From contig CAMTOJ010000031.1 of assembly GCA_947074145.1 (NCBI GenBank), positions 1-39,144 on the forward strand: a stretch of 39,144 nt of DNA, in the 5' to 3' direction. A model generated the notes under the pieces. The model did not search any database. It saw only the letters and a list, made by a program, of their open reading frames with translations, and was not told where the DNA came from. Shown piece by piece: positions 1 to 8,939 of the stretch (the stretch's first letter is position 1; the number at the start of each line of letters is the position of its first letter). The translations under genes and the position numbers were made by a program. The stretch is from an uncultured Bacteroidales bacterium. GTDB lineage: Bacteria > Bacteroidota > Bacteroidia > Bacteroidales > JAUNSR01.

Positions 1-51
1 AACAAAGTATGTGAACTAATCCAGTACATGTACTCTGTAAACAACAAATAA
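1..51 (+). CDS. C-terminal tail of an unidentified protein (cut by window edge)
   Basis: One forward frame is open from the left edge and stops with TAA at 49-51, giving a 16-residue tail that ends MYSVNNK. The other two forward frames hit stops within the first 20 bases. A good intrinsic terminator begins 30 bases later, as expected for the end of a gene. The tail is too short to identify, and no function is proposed. Confidence 0.5.
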   Translation, partial: NKVCELIQYMYSVNNK

Positions 52-80
52 TCAGAATCTGATAATTTGATATAAAATAA

Positions 81-108
81 GGCTACCTTTCGGGGTGGCC
101 TTTTTTAT
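81..108 (+). terminator. Intrinsic terminator of the upstream gene
   Basis: GGCTACC (81-87) pairs with GGTGGCC (94-100) in a 7-bp stem with one G-U pair and a 6-base loop. A run of six T follows. It closes the transcript entering from the left edge. Confidence 0.85.
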
Positions 109-294
109 TTTAATCTAATAAAAATTATACATTTGTTACTTATAGTTGTTTGACAATAATTAGTTTAATAAAAATAATTTATCTTCGAATTATAAATTGT
201 TATATAGGTTATGATGTTTGACTATAATAATTAAAAATATTTATGTTGAGGAACTAAATTGTAGACGAGCTAATTTCAAAAAAATAAAAATAAT

Positions 295-1677
295 ATGAAA
301 AGTAAACAGAGAATTTATAATCCAAGATGGCTTCAGTTTCATCCTTATGATGCAGCGGCTAGTACAGATATGTATTATACTCAACTTGCCAATCAATTGC
401 TTGATGAAATAGATGATATAATTGATAATGGACAATTTCAAGATTTGATAATATTAAATGAAGAGGCAAGAATTGATATTGCAATAGTATTATGTTGCTA
501 TTTTGAAGATATTATTTCTCAAACAAATATTTGGAAAGGTGTTTCTTTGGTATTTAAAGAGAAAACAGATAGATATGTGCCTTTCTACAAATGTGATGAT
601 TATGCAGAGGATGAAATAAATGTAGAGGATATAAGATTTATATGCTGGCATCATTTTCAAAATATGTATGATAATCAGTTCTGTTTCTCTCCATTGAATA
701 ATACAATACTGAAAATTGCTGATGCCGCTTATTCTATTTTTGATAAAGAGTTTGAAGAAGCACCAGAGAATAATAAATTAAAAGATTATTTCAAGATTAA
801 ATTCGGGGCCTCGGAAGCTGATATTGAAAAATATCTATTATGGATCGGGACAGAATCTTATATGAGTTTATTCAATGTAAAAATAATTGACAGATATCTT
901 GAATATATTGCTGATACATTAAGAGAGGAAGATCGAGAGGATGATATTCAGAGTGCATGTTTCGATTATATTTCAGATTTTGCAATAAATAATCCAACTG
1001 AATTTTTCGGAGTAAGAGCACCAAAATTATTGTCACATTGTGTGACTAAGATGAGTCCCTATTATAGCATATTGAAAGATATGGGTGAGGTTAAAACCGG
1101 GTATTTCGTATTTGATGCTATTGAAGCAACCTTTATTAGGTTGAAACATATTGCAACAGATAAGATTATTGAACTTGATTGTTCGCAGACAAAAAAATAT
1201 CCTAAAAAATTACAGAATACATCACTTATTCAAAGGCTAAGTATTATTAATTGGAAAGCCAACTGGATGTTGGTTGGCGGAATTCAGAGTCAAACTATTT
1301 CAGATGAAATTATAGAAACAGTGAAGGCTGAAGAATCTGAAATTCATCTTTTTGATGAGGCTCCTGAAAAAGTAGAGGTTACTTTCAATGAAGCAGATCA
1401 GGAAGCTCGTCTTATTGCTGTCATTAATCAGTTAACAGAAGAGAATCCAGAGATGATTGAAGAAGATATCTGGTGGATGGCAATGAAAGACTCAGAGCTT
1501 GAAGATGAATATATTCGTAAAATAGTAAAAGAAGGAAAATATCCTTCTCTCAAATTTCCGGAAGATAATGGAAAAGAGATATTTGATGAAAACATAGATT
1601 TTATTCTTGCATATCTTCGTCAGTTGGCAGATCTGAATGATTATTTGGCTGAAGATGAAATCGAAGAAGAAGAATAG
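295..1677 (+). CDS. DUF3843-like uncharacterised protein
   Basis: This 460-residue cytoplasmic protein has no signal peptide and no membrane segment. The N-terminus (RIYNPRWLQFHPY, then a TD-YY-LAN pattern) resembles what I recall of the Bacteroidota-restricted family DUF3843, whose function is unknown. The C-terminal third is very acidic, with many Glu/Asp from about residue 345 and an EIEEEE end. Trp and Cys residues are scattered, but no catalytic motif is recognisable. The ATG at 295 is preceded by an A-rich stretch without a Shine-Dalgarno sequence, which is normal in this phylum. It follows a terminator and so has its own transcript. The family name is a recollection from the N-terminal pattern and not the result of a search. 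Confidence 0.6.
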   Translation: MKSKQRIYNPRWLQFHPYDAAASTDMYYTQLANQLLDEIDDIIDNGQFQDLIILNEEARIDIAIVLCCYFEDIISQTNIWKGVSLVFKEKTDRYVPFYKCDDYAEDEINVEDIRFICWHHFQNMYDNQFCFSPLNNTILKIADAAYSIFDKEFEEAPENNKLKDYFKIKFGASEADIEKYLLWIGTESYMSLFNVKIIDRYLEYIADTLREEDREDDIQSACFDYISDFAINNPTEFFGVRAPKLLSHCVTKMSPYYSILKDMGEVKTGYFVFDAIEATFIRLKHIATDKIIELDCSQTKKYPKKLQNTSLIQRLSIINWKANWMLVGGIQSQTISDEIIETVKAEESEIHLFDEAPEKVEVTFNEADQEARLIAVINQLTEENPEMIEEDIWWMAMKDSELEDEYIRKIVKEGKYPSLKFPEDNGKEIFDENIDFILAYLRQLADLNDYLAEDEIEEEE

Positions 1678-1727
1678 AAACACAAATAAGTTAAAATATA
1701 CTAATACTAAGTAAATTTGTGCTAACG

Positions 1728-1760
1728 GTTGCACAAATTATAAAAAATACATTACTTTTG
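1728..1760 (+). promoter_or_regulatory. Strong Bacteroidota-type promoter with no obvious large gene
   Basis: A GTTG at 1728-1731 is followed after 21 bases by TACTTTTG at 1753-1760. This matches the Bacteroidota housekeeping pattern TTG / TAnnTTTG with good spacing. Transcription would start near 1767, about 190 bases before the mutS2 start codon. A second -7-like box lies closer to mutS2. Confidence 0.5.
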
Positions 1761-1766
1761 TACTGT

Positions 1767-1877
1767 GTTTTTCATGGTATTAGATTTAAGATTAATGGAG
1801 ATTGGTAGTCGTGATGACTGCCATTTCTTGTTTATAGACGTTGCTGTAATTTAATCGATGATTTCATATCGATTTTA
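1767..1877 (+). ncRNA. Candidate small RNA or tiny-peptide transcript
   Basis: Downstream of the promoter at 1728-1760 lies a compact, relatively GC-rich stretch. One hairpin pairs GGTAGTC (1804-1810) with GACTGCC (1816-1822) around a GTGAT loop, and the stem can extend by about five more pairs with one bulge. A second hairpin pairs AATCGAT (1853-1859) with ATCGATT (1868-1874), followed by a short T run, and could act as a weak terminator. The same stretch holds a 26-codon reading frame from ATG 1774 to TAA 1854. Whether this is an sRNA, a peptide gene or just a mutS2 leader cannot be decided from the sequence. Confidence 0.3.
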
Positions 1878-1906
1878 CAATAAACAAAAATCCCGTAATT
1901 GTTTTA

Positions 1907-1914
1907 TATCTTTG
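1907..1914 (+). promoter_or_regulatory. Proximal -7 box for mutS2
   Basis: TATCTTTG matches the TAnnTTTG consensus exactly. It lies 43 bases before the GTG start of mutS2. No good TTG element is visible at the expected -33 distance, so this box is weaker than the one at 1753. Confidence 0.4.
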
Positions 1915-1956
1915 TGAACATAATGATATTGTTATCGCAAAAATATTTTCAAAGAA

Positions 1957-4431
1957 GTGATATATCCGATAAATTTTGAGCAAAAGATAGGTTTTGATAA
2001 GATAAGAAACTTTCTTCTTCAACGTTGTTTGAGTCCGCTTGGCAAAGAGAAAGTTGAGAGAATGAGTTTTGAAACAGATTTTCAAAATATAACCACTAAC
2101 CTTAACCGTACTGACGAATTTGTCAGAATCATCAATAATGAAGATGAGTTTCCCGACAATTATTTTTATGATGTCAGATCGTCGGTTGCCAGAATCAGGG
2201 TAGAGGGAACTTATCTTGATGAAGGTGAACTTTTTGATCTAAGAAGATCGCTTGATACAATCAGGGCGATAATAAGATTCTTCAATCCTTCGGATGATGA
2301 GATTAAATATCCGGAATTGCAACAGCTCACAGTTGATAAACAAACTTTCCCTTCAATAGTATCAGATATTGACCGTATGCTTGATAAATTTGGAAAGATG
2401 AAGGATAATGCCTCTCCCGAACTTGCTCGTATACGTCAAGAGCTGTCATCTACAATGAATGGTATATCCCGAAGTCTTAATTCTATCTTGCGTTCTGCTC
2501 AGAGTGAAGGATATGTAGAAAAGGATACTACTCCCACTATGCGTGACGGGCGTCTTGTGATTCCGGTTGCTCCAACTTTCAAAAGAAAAATAAAAGGGAT
2601 TGTACATGATGAGTCGGCATCGGGAAAGACTGTATTTATTGAGCCATCTGAAGTTGTGGAGGCTAATAATAAGATAAGGGAACTTGAAAGCGCAGAAAGA
2701 AGAGAGATTATAAGGATATTATCAGATTTCTCAGCTTCTTTGCGACCTAATATAGATGCAATAATCGACTCCTATGAATTTCTTGCTGAAATAGATTTTA
2801 TACGTGCCAAGGCATATTTTGCACAATCGATAGAGGCGGTAAAACCTATTTTTGAAAATAAGCAACAAGCAATTTGGAACAGGGCTATTCATCCGCTTCT
2901 TTATCTGGCACATAAACCTCAGGATAAGGAGATTGTACCACTTGATATTGATCTTGACCAAGATCAGCGCATAGTGCTTATCTCGGGTCCTAATGCCGGA
3001 GGTAAATCGGTGTGTCTTAAAAGTATGGGGCTTCTCCAGTATATGCTCCAATGCGGTATGCTTATACCAATTTATGAGAATTCGCGTTGCGGAATATTTG
3101 ATAATATATTTATTGATATAGGTGATGAGCAGTCGATAGAGAATGATCTTTCTACTTATTCGTCTCATCTTACTAATATGAAGCATTTCGTTCGTCAATG
3201 TAACAGTAAAACACTTTTGCTTATTGATGAATTCGGAGGAGGAACAGAACCCCAGATTGGTGGTGCTATATCTCAAGCTTTGCTTGAAAGGTTTAATAAT
3301 AGCCGAGCTTTCGGGGTTATTACCACTCACTATCAGAATCTTAAAACATTTGCGGAGGATACGGAGGGGATTGTAAATGGAGCAATGCTTTATGACAGAC
3401 ATAATATGCGTCCTCTTTTCAAACTTTCAATCGGTAATCCGGGAAGTTCATTTGCTATTGAGATCGCCAGGAAAATCGGTTTGCCGGAAGATGTAATCTC
3501 TGCTGCTTCCGATATTGTTGGTTCCGATTATATCGATATGGACAAATATCTTCAGGATATAGTAAGAGATAAGAGATATTGGGAAAATAAACGACAGAAT
3601 ATACGTCAGCAAGAGAAAAGGCTTGAAGATAATAGTAATAAGTATGAGGAACGTCTGACGGAACTTGATAAACAGCGTAAGGAGATTATTCAAAAGGCAA
3701 AAGAGGATGCTGCGGCTCTTATAGCAAAGGCTAATGCTAAGATTGAGCTTACTATTAAAGAGATAAGAGAGGCTCAGGCAGAAAAGGAAAAGACTAAAGA
3801 TTTGCGAAAATCTTTGTCATCTTTATCTGATGAGATAAATTCTAACAACGATACCGATGACCTTGTTAACAGAAAAATCAAACAGCTTAAAGATCGTCAG
3901 GATAGGAAGAAAAATAAAACTAAAGAAGATAAGAAAGAGAAATCGACTTATCAACACTCAATTATAGAGGTTGGTAATAATGTGAGAATAAAAGGTCAAA
4001 ATACGATAGGCGAGGTACTCGAAGTAAATGGAAAGAGTGCAATAGTGGCTTTTGGAATGCTAAAGACTACCGTTAAGGTTGATAAGCTTGAGAAAATGAG
4101 TAACAGCAAGATCAAAAAAGAGGGATTGAAGGGTGCTACTTATATTTCAGCTAATACAACTGATGAGATGAGGGAAAGAAAACTGAATTTCAAACAGGAG
4201 ATAGATCTTCGCGGTTTCAGGGCTGATGATGCTTTACAGGCAGTGACCTATTTTATTGATGATGCCATACTTGTTGGTGCTTCTTCAGTAAGAATTCTTC
4301 ATGGAACGGGAACCGGTGTGTTGCGCCAGCTTATCAGACAATATCTTGCAACAGTAAACGGAGTGAAGTCTTATAGAGATGAGCATGTACAATTTGGTGG
4401 AGCTGGTATTACGGTGGTTGAACTGGACTGA
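1957..4431 (+). CDS. mutS2: Endonuclease MutS2
   Basis: This 824-residue protein is a MutS-family ATPase with a C-terminal Smr nuclease domain, near the usual family length. The family acts cytoplasmically in recombination suppression and, in some bacteria, rescue of collided ribosomes. Visible motifs are the Walker A GPNAGGKS near residue 345, a Walker B LLLIDEFGGGTEP, and an ITTHY signature after it. A long charged coiled-coil stretch covers roughly residues 520-660. The C-terminal Smr domain (about 745-824) carries DLRG and HGTGTG motifs. The start is GTG at 1957, because MIYPINFEQKIGFDKIR matches the family N-terminus and no ATG lies nearby. A terminator follows directly. Confidence 0.95.
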   Translation: MIYPINFEQKIGFDKIRNFLLQRCLSPLGKEKVERMSFETDFQNITTNLNRTDEFVRIINNEDEFPDNYFYDVRSSVARIRVEGTYLDEGELFDLRRSLDTIRAIIRFFNPSDDEIKYPELQQLTVDKQTFPSIVSDIDRMLDKFGKMKDNASPELARIRQELSSTMNGISRSLNSILRSAQSEGYVEKDTTPTMRDGRLVIPVAPTFKRKIKGIVHDESASGKTVFIEPSEVVEANNKIRELESAERREIIRILSDFSASLRPNIDAIIDSYEFLAEIDFIRAKAYFAQSIEAVKPIFENKQQAIWNRAIHPLLYLAHKPQDKEIVPLDIDLDQDQRIVLISGPNAGGKSVCLKSMGLLQYMLQCGMLIPIYENSRCGIFDNIFIDIGDEQSIENDLSTYSSHLTNMKHFVRQCNSKTLLLIDEFGGGTEPQIGGAISQALLERFNNSRAFGVITTHYQNLKTFAEDTEGIVNGAMLYDRHNMRPLFKLSIGNPGSSFAIEIARKIGLPEDVISAASDIVGSDYIDMDKYLQDIVRDKRYWENKRQNIRQQEKRLEDNSNKYEERLTELDKQRKEIIQKAKEDAAALIAKANAKIELTIKEIREAQAEKEKTKDLRKSLSSLSDEINSNNDTDDLVNRKIKQLKDRQDRKKNKTKEDKKEKSTYQHSIIEVGNNVRIKGQNTIGEVLEVNGKSAIVAFGMLKTTVKVDKLEKMSNSKIKKEGLKGATYISANTTDEMRERKLNFKQEIDLRGFRADDALQAVTYFIDDAILVGASSVRILHGTGTGVLRQLIRQYLATVNGVKSYRDEHVQFGGAGITVVELD

Positions 4432-4939
4432 TATAACACCAATAATTACAATAATATTACTAAGATGATAATTGAATGTTAAATTCAGTTATCATCTTTT
4501 TTTATAGTAGTATATATGTTCTTGAATTTGTATAACTATTAAATAATTAGCAATTTATATTTAAAATATTTATGTATAATATACTTTGCAATTGGAAAAA
4601 TATATACTTTTATATAATAAATTGCAAAAAGTAAACCTTGACTTTAAATTAAAAATCTTCTTATAGATTTTATACTAAATAATAATCCAAATAATATTAC
4701 AATGAGATTAAATTATTCATTCTAACTGTAAAAAAAATAACTGCGTAACTTATTAGAAAACAGATTGAAATAACAATTTTCAAGATACCTTTAGTTAATA
4801 TTAAAGGTTATAGCTCCATAAAAGTAATAATGTGCAAAATAGATATAATTTAAGACAATGAAAGTTGGCTGAATTAACGCCTCATGATATTTATATCTAT
4901 TTTTACACATGTAAAGAAATTATTAATTAAATATTCTTC
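4432..4939. other. 508-bp intergenic region before the TonB-dependent receptor
   Basis: This AT-rich region holds the mutS2 terminator at its left end and no credible coding frame. An inverted repeat, TTTGCAATT (4585-4593) and AATTGCAAA (4620-4628), has 9-base arms separated by 26 bases and could be an operator for the following locus. I see no exact TAnnTTTG box. ATACTTTG overlapping the left arm is one base out of spacing. Confidence 0.5.
4462..4503 (+). terminator. Intrinsic terminator of mutS2
   Basis: AAGATGATAA (4462-4471) pairs perfectly with TTATCATCTT (4489-4498), with additional partial pairing inside. A T run follows. Confidence 0.85.
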
Positions 4940-7813
4940 ATGAAACAGAATTTATGCTTATTTCTACTAATGTTTCTCTCTATTTCGGTTTTCGGTCAAG
5001 AAACCGGGTTTAAAGGAATAGTTGTAGATGGAACAAGTGGCAAACCTTTACCTAACGTTCACATTGTAGTAAGAGATCAAAACATCTATACCCGAACCGA
5101 TAAAGAGGGTGTTTTTCAAGTAATTAAAAATGACCTTGGCGATTTCGTTATAGATTTAATACATCCGGCTTATTCAAATTTAATAACAGGAGCACACTCT
5201 AAGTCAGGAGAAATACATGATTTTGGAATATTATCCTTAATGCCTAATATAGATGATCTAAATGTTACTTACACATATGTTGATGAATCACAAATGAATG
5301 ATGAAGACGGATCAAGTCAAACTATTGGTAATTTACTTTCATCAGCAGATGATGTTTATCTAAAGGCTGCAAGCTTTAATTTTAGTGCAATGCGCTATTC
5401 TTTAAGAGGTTATAATCAAGAATATACATCTACTTATATCAATGGTGTGGCTTTTAACGATGGAGAAAGAGGCCGTTTTAACTTTTCAATGTTGGGAGGT
5501 ATGAATTCTTTGTTTAAAAACAAAGATATTGTTAGAAATACAGAAGTTTCAGGGTTTGGTTATGGTGATATTGGTGGTGCAAGTAACATAATTAGCAAAG
5601 CCAGCGGATTTGCAAAAGGATCCCGAGCATCTATCGCAGCAACCAACAGATCATATGTACTAAGAGGTACCGTAAATGTTGCTTCCGGTCTTCTTCCAAG
5701 CGGATGGGCGTTTAATGGAGGATTAATCTATCGTTGGTCTGAAGAGGGAGCATGGGATGGAACTTTCTATAATTCATTTGGCTATTATCTGGGAGCAGAA
5801 AAAATCTTCAATGAAAATCATAGTCTTTCACTTATAACATTTGGAGCACCCGGACAGAGAGGTCAAAATTCAGCCGTAACTCAAGAGGCAATCGATTTGC
5901 ACGGAGATATTTATTATAATCCTTATTGGGGTTACCAGGATGGAAAAAAACGCAACTCTCGCGTTGTAAGTAGTTATGATCCAACTGTTATCTTATCATA
6001 CGAATGGACGATAGATGAAAACCAAAAACTTAAAGCCGGCTTAGGTTCTCATTATAATAGATATAGTTCGACAGCTTTAGGTTTCTATAATGCTGTTGAT
6101 CCTCGACCTGATTATTATAGAAATATGCCATCTTTCCTTGGGGATCCTGAGTATATGGATGATATAACATTAAATCTATACAATAATATGGCTGATACCT
6201 GGGCAAATGATCCATCTAAATCTCAAATAGACTGGGATATGTTATATCAGGCGAACCATGCGAATAATCAGGTTAATCCTAACGGGACAGCTAAATATGT
6301 TGTTGAAGAGAGACATAATAATCTTTTTGAAACTAATCTAAATCTTACTTATTTAGGAAAGTTCAATAGACTTAAAGTTACCGGAGGACTTGAAGGTAAA
6401 TATTCAAAAGGTATGCACTATAAGACGATGAATGATCTTCTTGGTGGTAATCAGTGGATTGATGTAGATCAGTTCTCCGAAAGAGATTTTCCTAATAATG
6501 ATAATATTATACAGAATGATATTAATAATCCTAATAGGGTAATTAAAGAGGGTGATAAATTCGGATATAATTATAATATGCATATAAAGAAAGCCTCTAT
6601 TTTCGCTCAGAATGAATGGAACTGGAGAAATCTTGATCTTTATTATGCAGCAAAAGCAACCTACTACTCTTTCCAAAGAGAGGGGCTAATGGATAATGGC
6701 CGTTCTTTGTTTTTCAGAGAATTGTTTGACAATATGAGACCATCAACATTCCGTTCTTACGGAAAAGGTAAAGAGACATATTTTATTACACCTTCATTTA
6801 AAGCGGGTCTTGCTTATAAATTTGACGGAAGAAACAGAATTTCGGCTAATGTTCTTGCGGAAAGTAGGGCTCCACTAGCCAATAATTCATATGTATCTCA
6901 AAGAATTATGGATCGTCAGATATCTAATCTCAAAGCAGAGCAGATTCTTTCTTATGATGTAAGTTATGAATTTAAATATCGTAGAGTAAGAGGTCGTTTA
7001 ACTGCTTTCCAAACAAATTTCAAAGATTGTGCTGAAACTAATGGTTATTATGATGATACATATCAGACATTTATCAATCAGACTCTTAGCGGTATTGAGA
7101 AAAGATACAGAGGTGTAGAGGCTGCTGCCACTGTAAGACTAACAAGTATGTTTTCTTTGACTGCGGCCGGTTCTTATGGTGAGTATATGTATACAAGTAA
7201 TGCAATCAGTATAATCAGTTCTGAAAACGGATCTCTTGAACAGGAAGTAGGAGCTGAAAATATAAGTTCTCTTGTTGATGTAGCCAGAACAAAAGGACTT
7301 TACACTAATAATGGTCCTCAGCTTGTTTCAAGTTTAGCACTTAACTTCAATGGCCCCAAAATGTGGTTTGCAGAGATTAAAGCATCTTATTTTGATAGAA
7401 GTTATCTTGATTTCAGCCCAAGTAGAATAACTGATTCAGCTTACGAGAAATATAAAAATGCAATAAGTCAGGTTACTTCAGGAAATTATAACTCTGACAT
7501 TCCGGCTTCTGTAATTCTTGATAATATAGTTGCACTTCAGCAACAGGAAAAACTTCCAAACGGTGTTCTTGTCGATGTTTCTTTTGGAAAAGTTATATAT
7601 CTGAAAAACAGAACTCAATCACTGAATATTAATGTCAACGCAAATAACGTTCTTAATAATACTAAGATGATTACAGGTGGATATCAGCAAGGTCGTATTC
7701 CAGTCAATTCGGATGATAAATCTTTGGATATTAATAATCTTGGTAAATATCCAAACAAGTATTATTACGCTCAGGGATTCAACTTCTTCGTTAACGTTGG
7801 ATACAAATTCTAA
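4940..7813 (+). CDS. TonB-dependent outer-membrane receptor with carboxypeptidase-like N-terminal domain
   Basis: This 957-residue protein starts with a signal peptide (about 1-19, ending SVFGQ). A CarboxypepD_reg-like beta-sandwich follows at about 22-105 (GFKGIVVDGTSGKPLPNVHI). A plug region follows at about 115-240, with features such as YSLRGYNQEYTSTYINGV and GGASNIISKAS. The remainder is a 22-strand-type barrel ending in aromatic FVNVGYKF. The family imports large ligands across the outer membrane using TonB-ExbBD energy. No SusD homologue follows; two lipoproteins do, at spacings of 46 and 33 bases, suggesting an operon. The ligand is unknown. Neighbouring OB-like lipoproteins and secreted phosphoesterases make nucleic acid or a phosphoester plausible, but this is inference. 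Confidence 0.9.
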   Translation: MKQNLCLFLLMFLSISVFGQETGFKGIVVDGTSGKPLPNVHIVVRDQNIYTRTDKEGVFQVIKNDLGDFVIDLIHPAYSNLITGAHSKSGEIHDFGILSLMPNIDDLNVTYTYVDESQMNDEDGSSQTIGNLLSSADDVYLKAASFNFSAMRYSLRGYNQEYTSTYINGVAFNDGERGRFNFSMLGGMNSLFKNKDIVRNTEVSGFGYGDIGGASNIISKASGFAKGSRASIAATNRSYVLRGTVNVASGLLPSGWAFNGGLIYRWSEEGAWDGTFYNSFGYYLGAEKIFNENHSLSLITFGAPGQRGQNSAVTQEAIDLHGDIYYNPYWGYQDGKKRNSRVVSSYDPTVILSYEWTIDENQKLKAGLGSHYNRYSSTALGFYNAVDPRPDYYRNMPSFLGDPEYMDDITLNLYNNMADTWANDPSKSQIDWDMLYQANHANNQVNPNGTAKYVVEERHNNLFETNLNLTYLGKFNRLKVTGGLEGKYSKGMHYKTMNDLLGGNQWIDVDQFSERDFPNNDNIIQNDINNPNRVIKEGDKFGYNYNMHIKKASIFAQNEWNWRNLDLYYAAKATYYSFQREGLMDNGRSLFFRELFDNMRPSTFRSYGKGKETYFITPSFKAGLAYKFDGRNRISANVLAESRAPLANNSYVSQRIMDRQISNLKAEQILSYDVSYEFKYRRVRGRLTAFQTNFKDCAETNGYYDDTYQTFINQTLSGIEKRYRGVEAAATVRLTSMFSLTAAGSYGEYMYTSNAISIISSENGSLEQEVGAENISSLVDVARTKGLYTNNGPQLVSSLALNFNGPKMWFAEIKASYFDRSYLDFSPSRITDSAYEKYKNAISQVTSGNYNSDIPASVILDNIVALQQQEKLPNGVLVDVSFGKVIYLKNRTQSLNINVNANNVLNNTKMITGGYQQGRIPVNSDDKSLDINNLGKYPNKYYYAQGFNFFVNVGYKF

Positions 7814-7859
7814 TGCAACACTTATTGATTGAAATCGAAAAGTAAAAAAAGAAAATTCT

Positions 7860-8906
7860 ATGAAAAGTTTAAATAAAATATTATTAGCTTCTGTCTCATT
7901 TATATTGGCATTTTCTTCATGTCAATATGAAGATAAATTTGACGAGCTACCGGCACAAAAGTATGATCCTTTACAAGATAATATAGAGGCAACTATGACT
8001 TGTAAAGAGATGAGAGATCTTTATATTGGTAATGCACAATATCTTCTTACGGAGAACTCTCATAGTAATAATTATGCAAAGATGTTTAACGTAAGTGCTA
8101 TACCTGAAAATGCAGAAGCAATAATCAGAGGAATTGTTGTATCGACAGATGTAGATGGTAATACTTACAAAAAAATAGTGATTCGTGACGAAAAAGATGG
8201 GTCAGGTCTTGATATTTCAATAGATGCATCGGGCCTTTCAGCTTTTTGGCCACAAGGTCAGAGGGTGGCAATAAATGCTGCCGGACTTCATATTGGAGAT
8301 TATGCAAATTTCCCAGCTTTGGGTTATCAGACATATAACAGAAAAAGAGATAGATATGAAGTTGGACGCTTACCTTTTACAATAGCAAAAGATCATATTA
8401 AAGCATTAGGACTTCCTGATACTTTGCTTTCACAGCCGGAAGAGGTAACGATTGATGAGATTATGAATAATAAGGAGTATTATTACAGTCGTCTTGTGAA
8501 GATTAAAAATGTTCAGTTTGGATATTATATGACAAGCTCTACTAATCCTACTCCGAATCATTTTCAAAATAACAATATAAAACTTATTGATGATATAGCT
8601 CAATATGATTCAGATGGAGATCTTATTCCTGATGATGAAAATGATGATATTCCTCCATTCTCTATTGAAAATGATCTTAATGTTCCTGTTTCAAGAGCAA
8701 TCAAAGATGCTAATGGAAAAACAACTAATGTAACTACCTCTTTCTATGCAAAATTTGCAGCAAAAAAATTAAAGAGAGGTCGTCATGATGTTGTAGCTAT
8801 TGTTGCCTGGTATAAGGATAAAGGATCTAGCTCAGGAAACATTCAGCTTCTTATTCAGAAGTTTAGTGATATTACCCCAACTACTGTTCAGCCTGAAACA
8901 AAATAA
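7860..8906 (+). CDS. DUF5689-like surface lipoprotein
   Basis: This 348-residue protein has a lipoprotein signal peptide with the modified Cys at residue 21 (AFSSC). The core, with AIIRGIVVSTDVDGNTYKKIVIRDEKDGSGLDISID and later RVAINAAGLHIGDY, resembles the Bacteroidota DUF5689 domain. That domain looks like an OB-type beta-barrel and is typically encoded beside TonB-dependent receptors. No catalytic motif is visible. An Asp-rich stretch (DSDGDLIPDDENDD, about residues 252-265) could bind calcium, as thrombospondin type-3-like repeats do. The gene lies 46 bases after the receptor on the same strand, so it is probably its co-transcribed accessory protein. The domain name is recalled from sequence pattern, not searched. 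Confidence 0.75.
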   Translation: MKSLNKILLASVSFILAFSSCQYEDKFDELPAQKYDPLQDNIEATMTCKEMRDLYIGNAQYLLTENSHSNNYAKMFNVSAIPENAEAIIRGIVVSTDVDGNTYKKIVIRDEKDGSGLDISIDASGLSAFWPQGQRVAINAAGLHIGDYANFPALGYQTYNRKRDRYEVGRLPFTIAKDHIKALGLPDTLLSQPEEVTIDEIMNNKEYYYSRLVKIKNVQFGYYMTSSTNPTPNHFQNNNIKLIDDIAQYDSDGDLIPDDENDDIPPFSIENDLNVPVSRAIKDANGKTTNVTTSFYAKFAAKKLKRGRHDVVAIVAWYKDKGSSSGNIQLLIQKFSDITPTTVQPETK

Positions 8907-8939
8907 TAAACTAACTACAAATACAACAAACCAAAACAA

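Noticed and set aside
241..441. 66-codon reverse-strand frame over the DUF3843 start
   Set aside because: Low-complexity Ile/Leu/Phe-rich translation from AT-rich DNA, antisense to a real gene.
2731..3402. 223-codon reverse-strand frame inside mutS2
   Set aside because: It lies wholly antisense to a well-supported gene and its translation has no recognisable domain.
4940..8906. SusC/SusD pair
   Set aside because: The gene after the receptor is a DUF5689-like lipoprotein without the TPR-like helical pattern of SusD.
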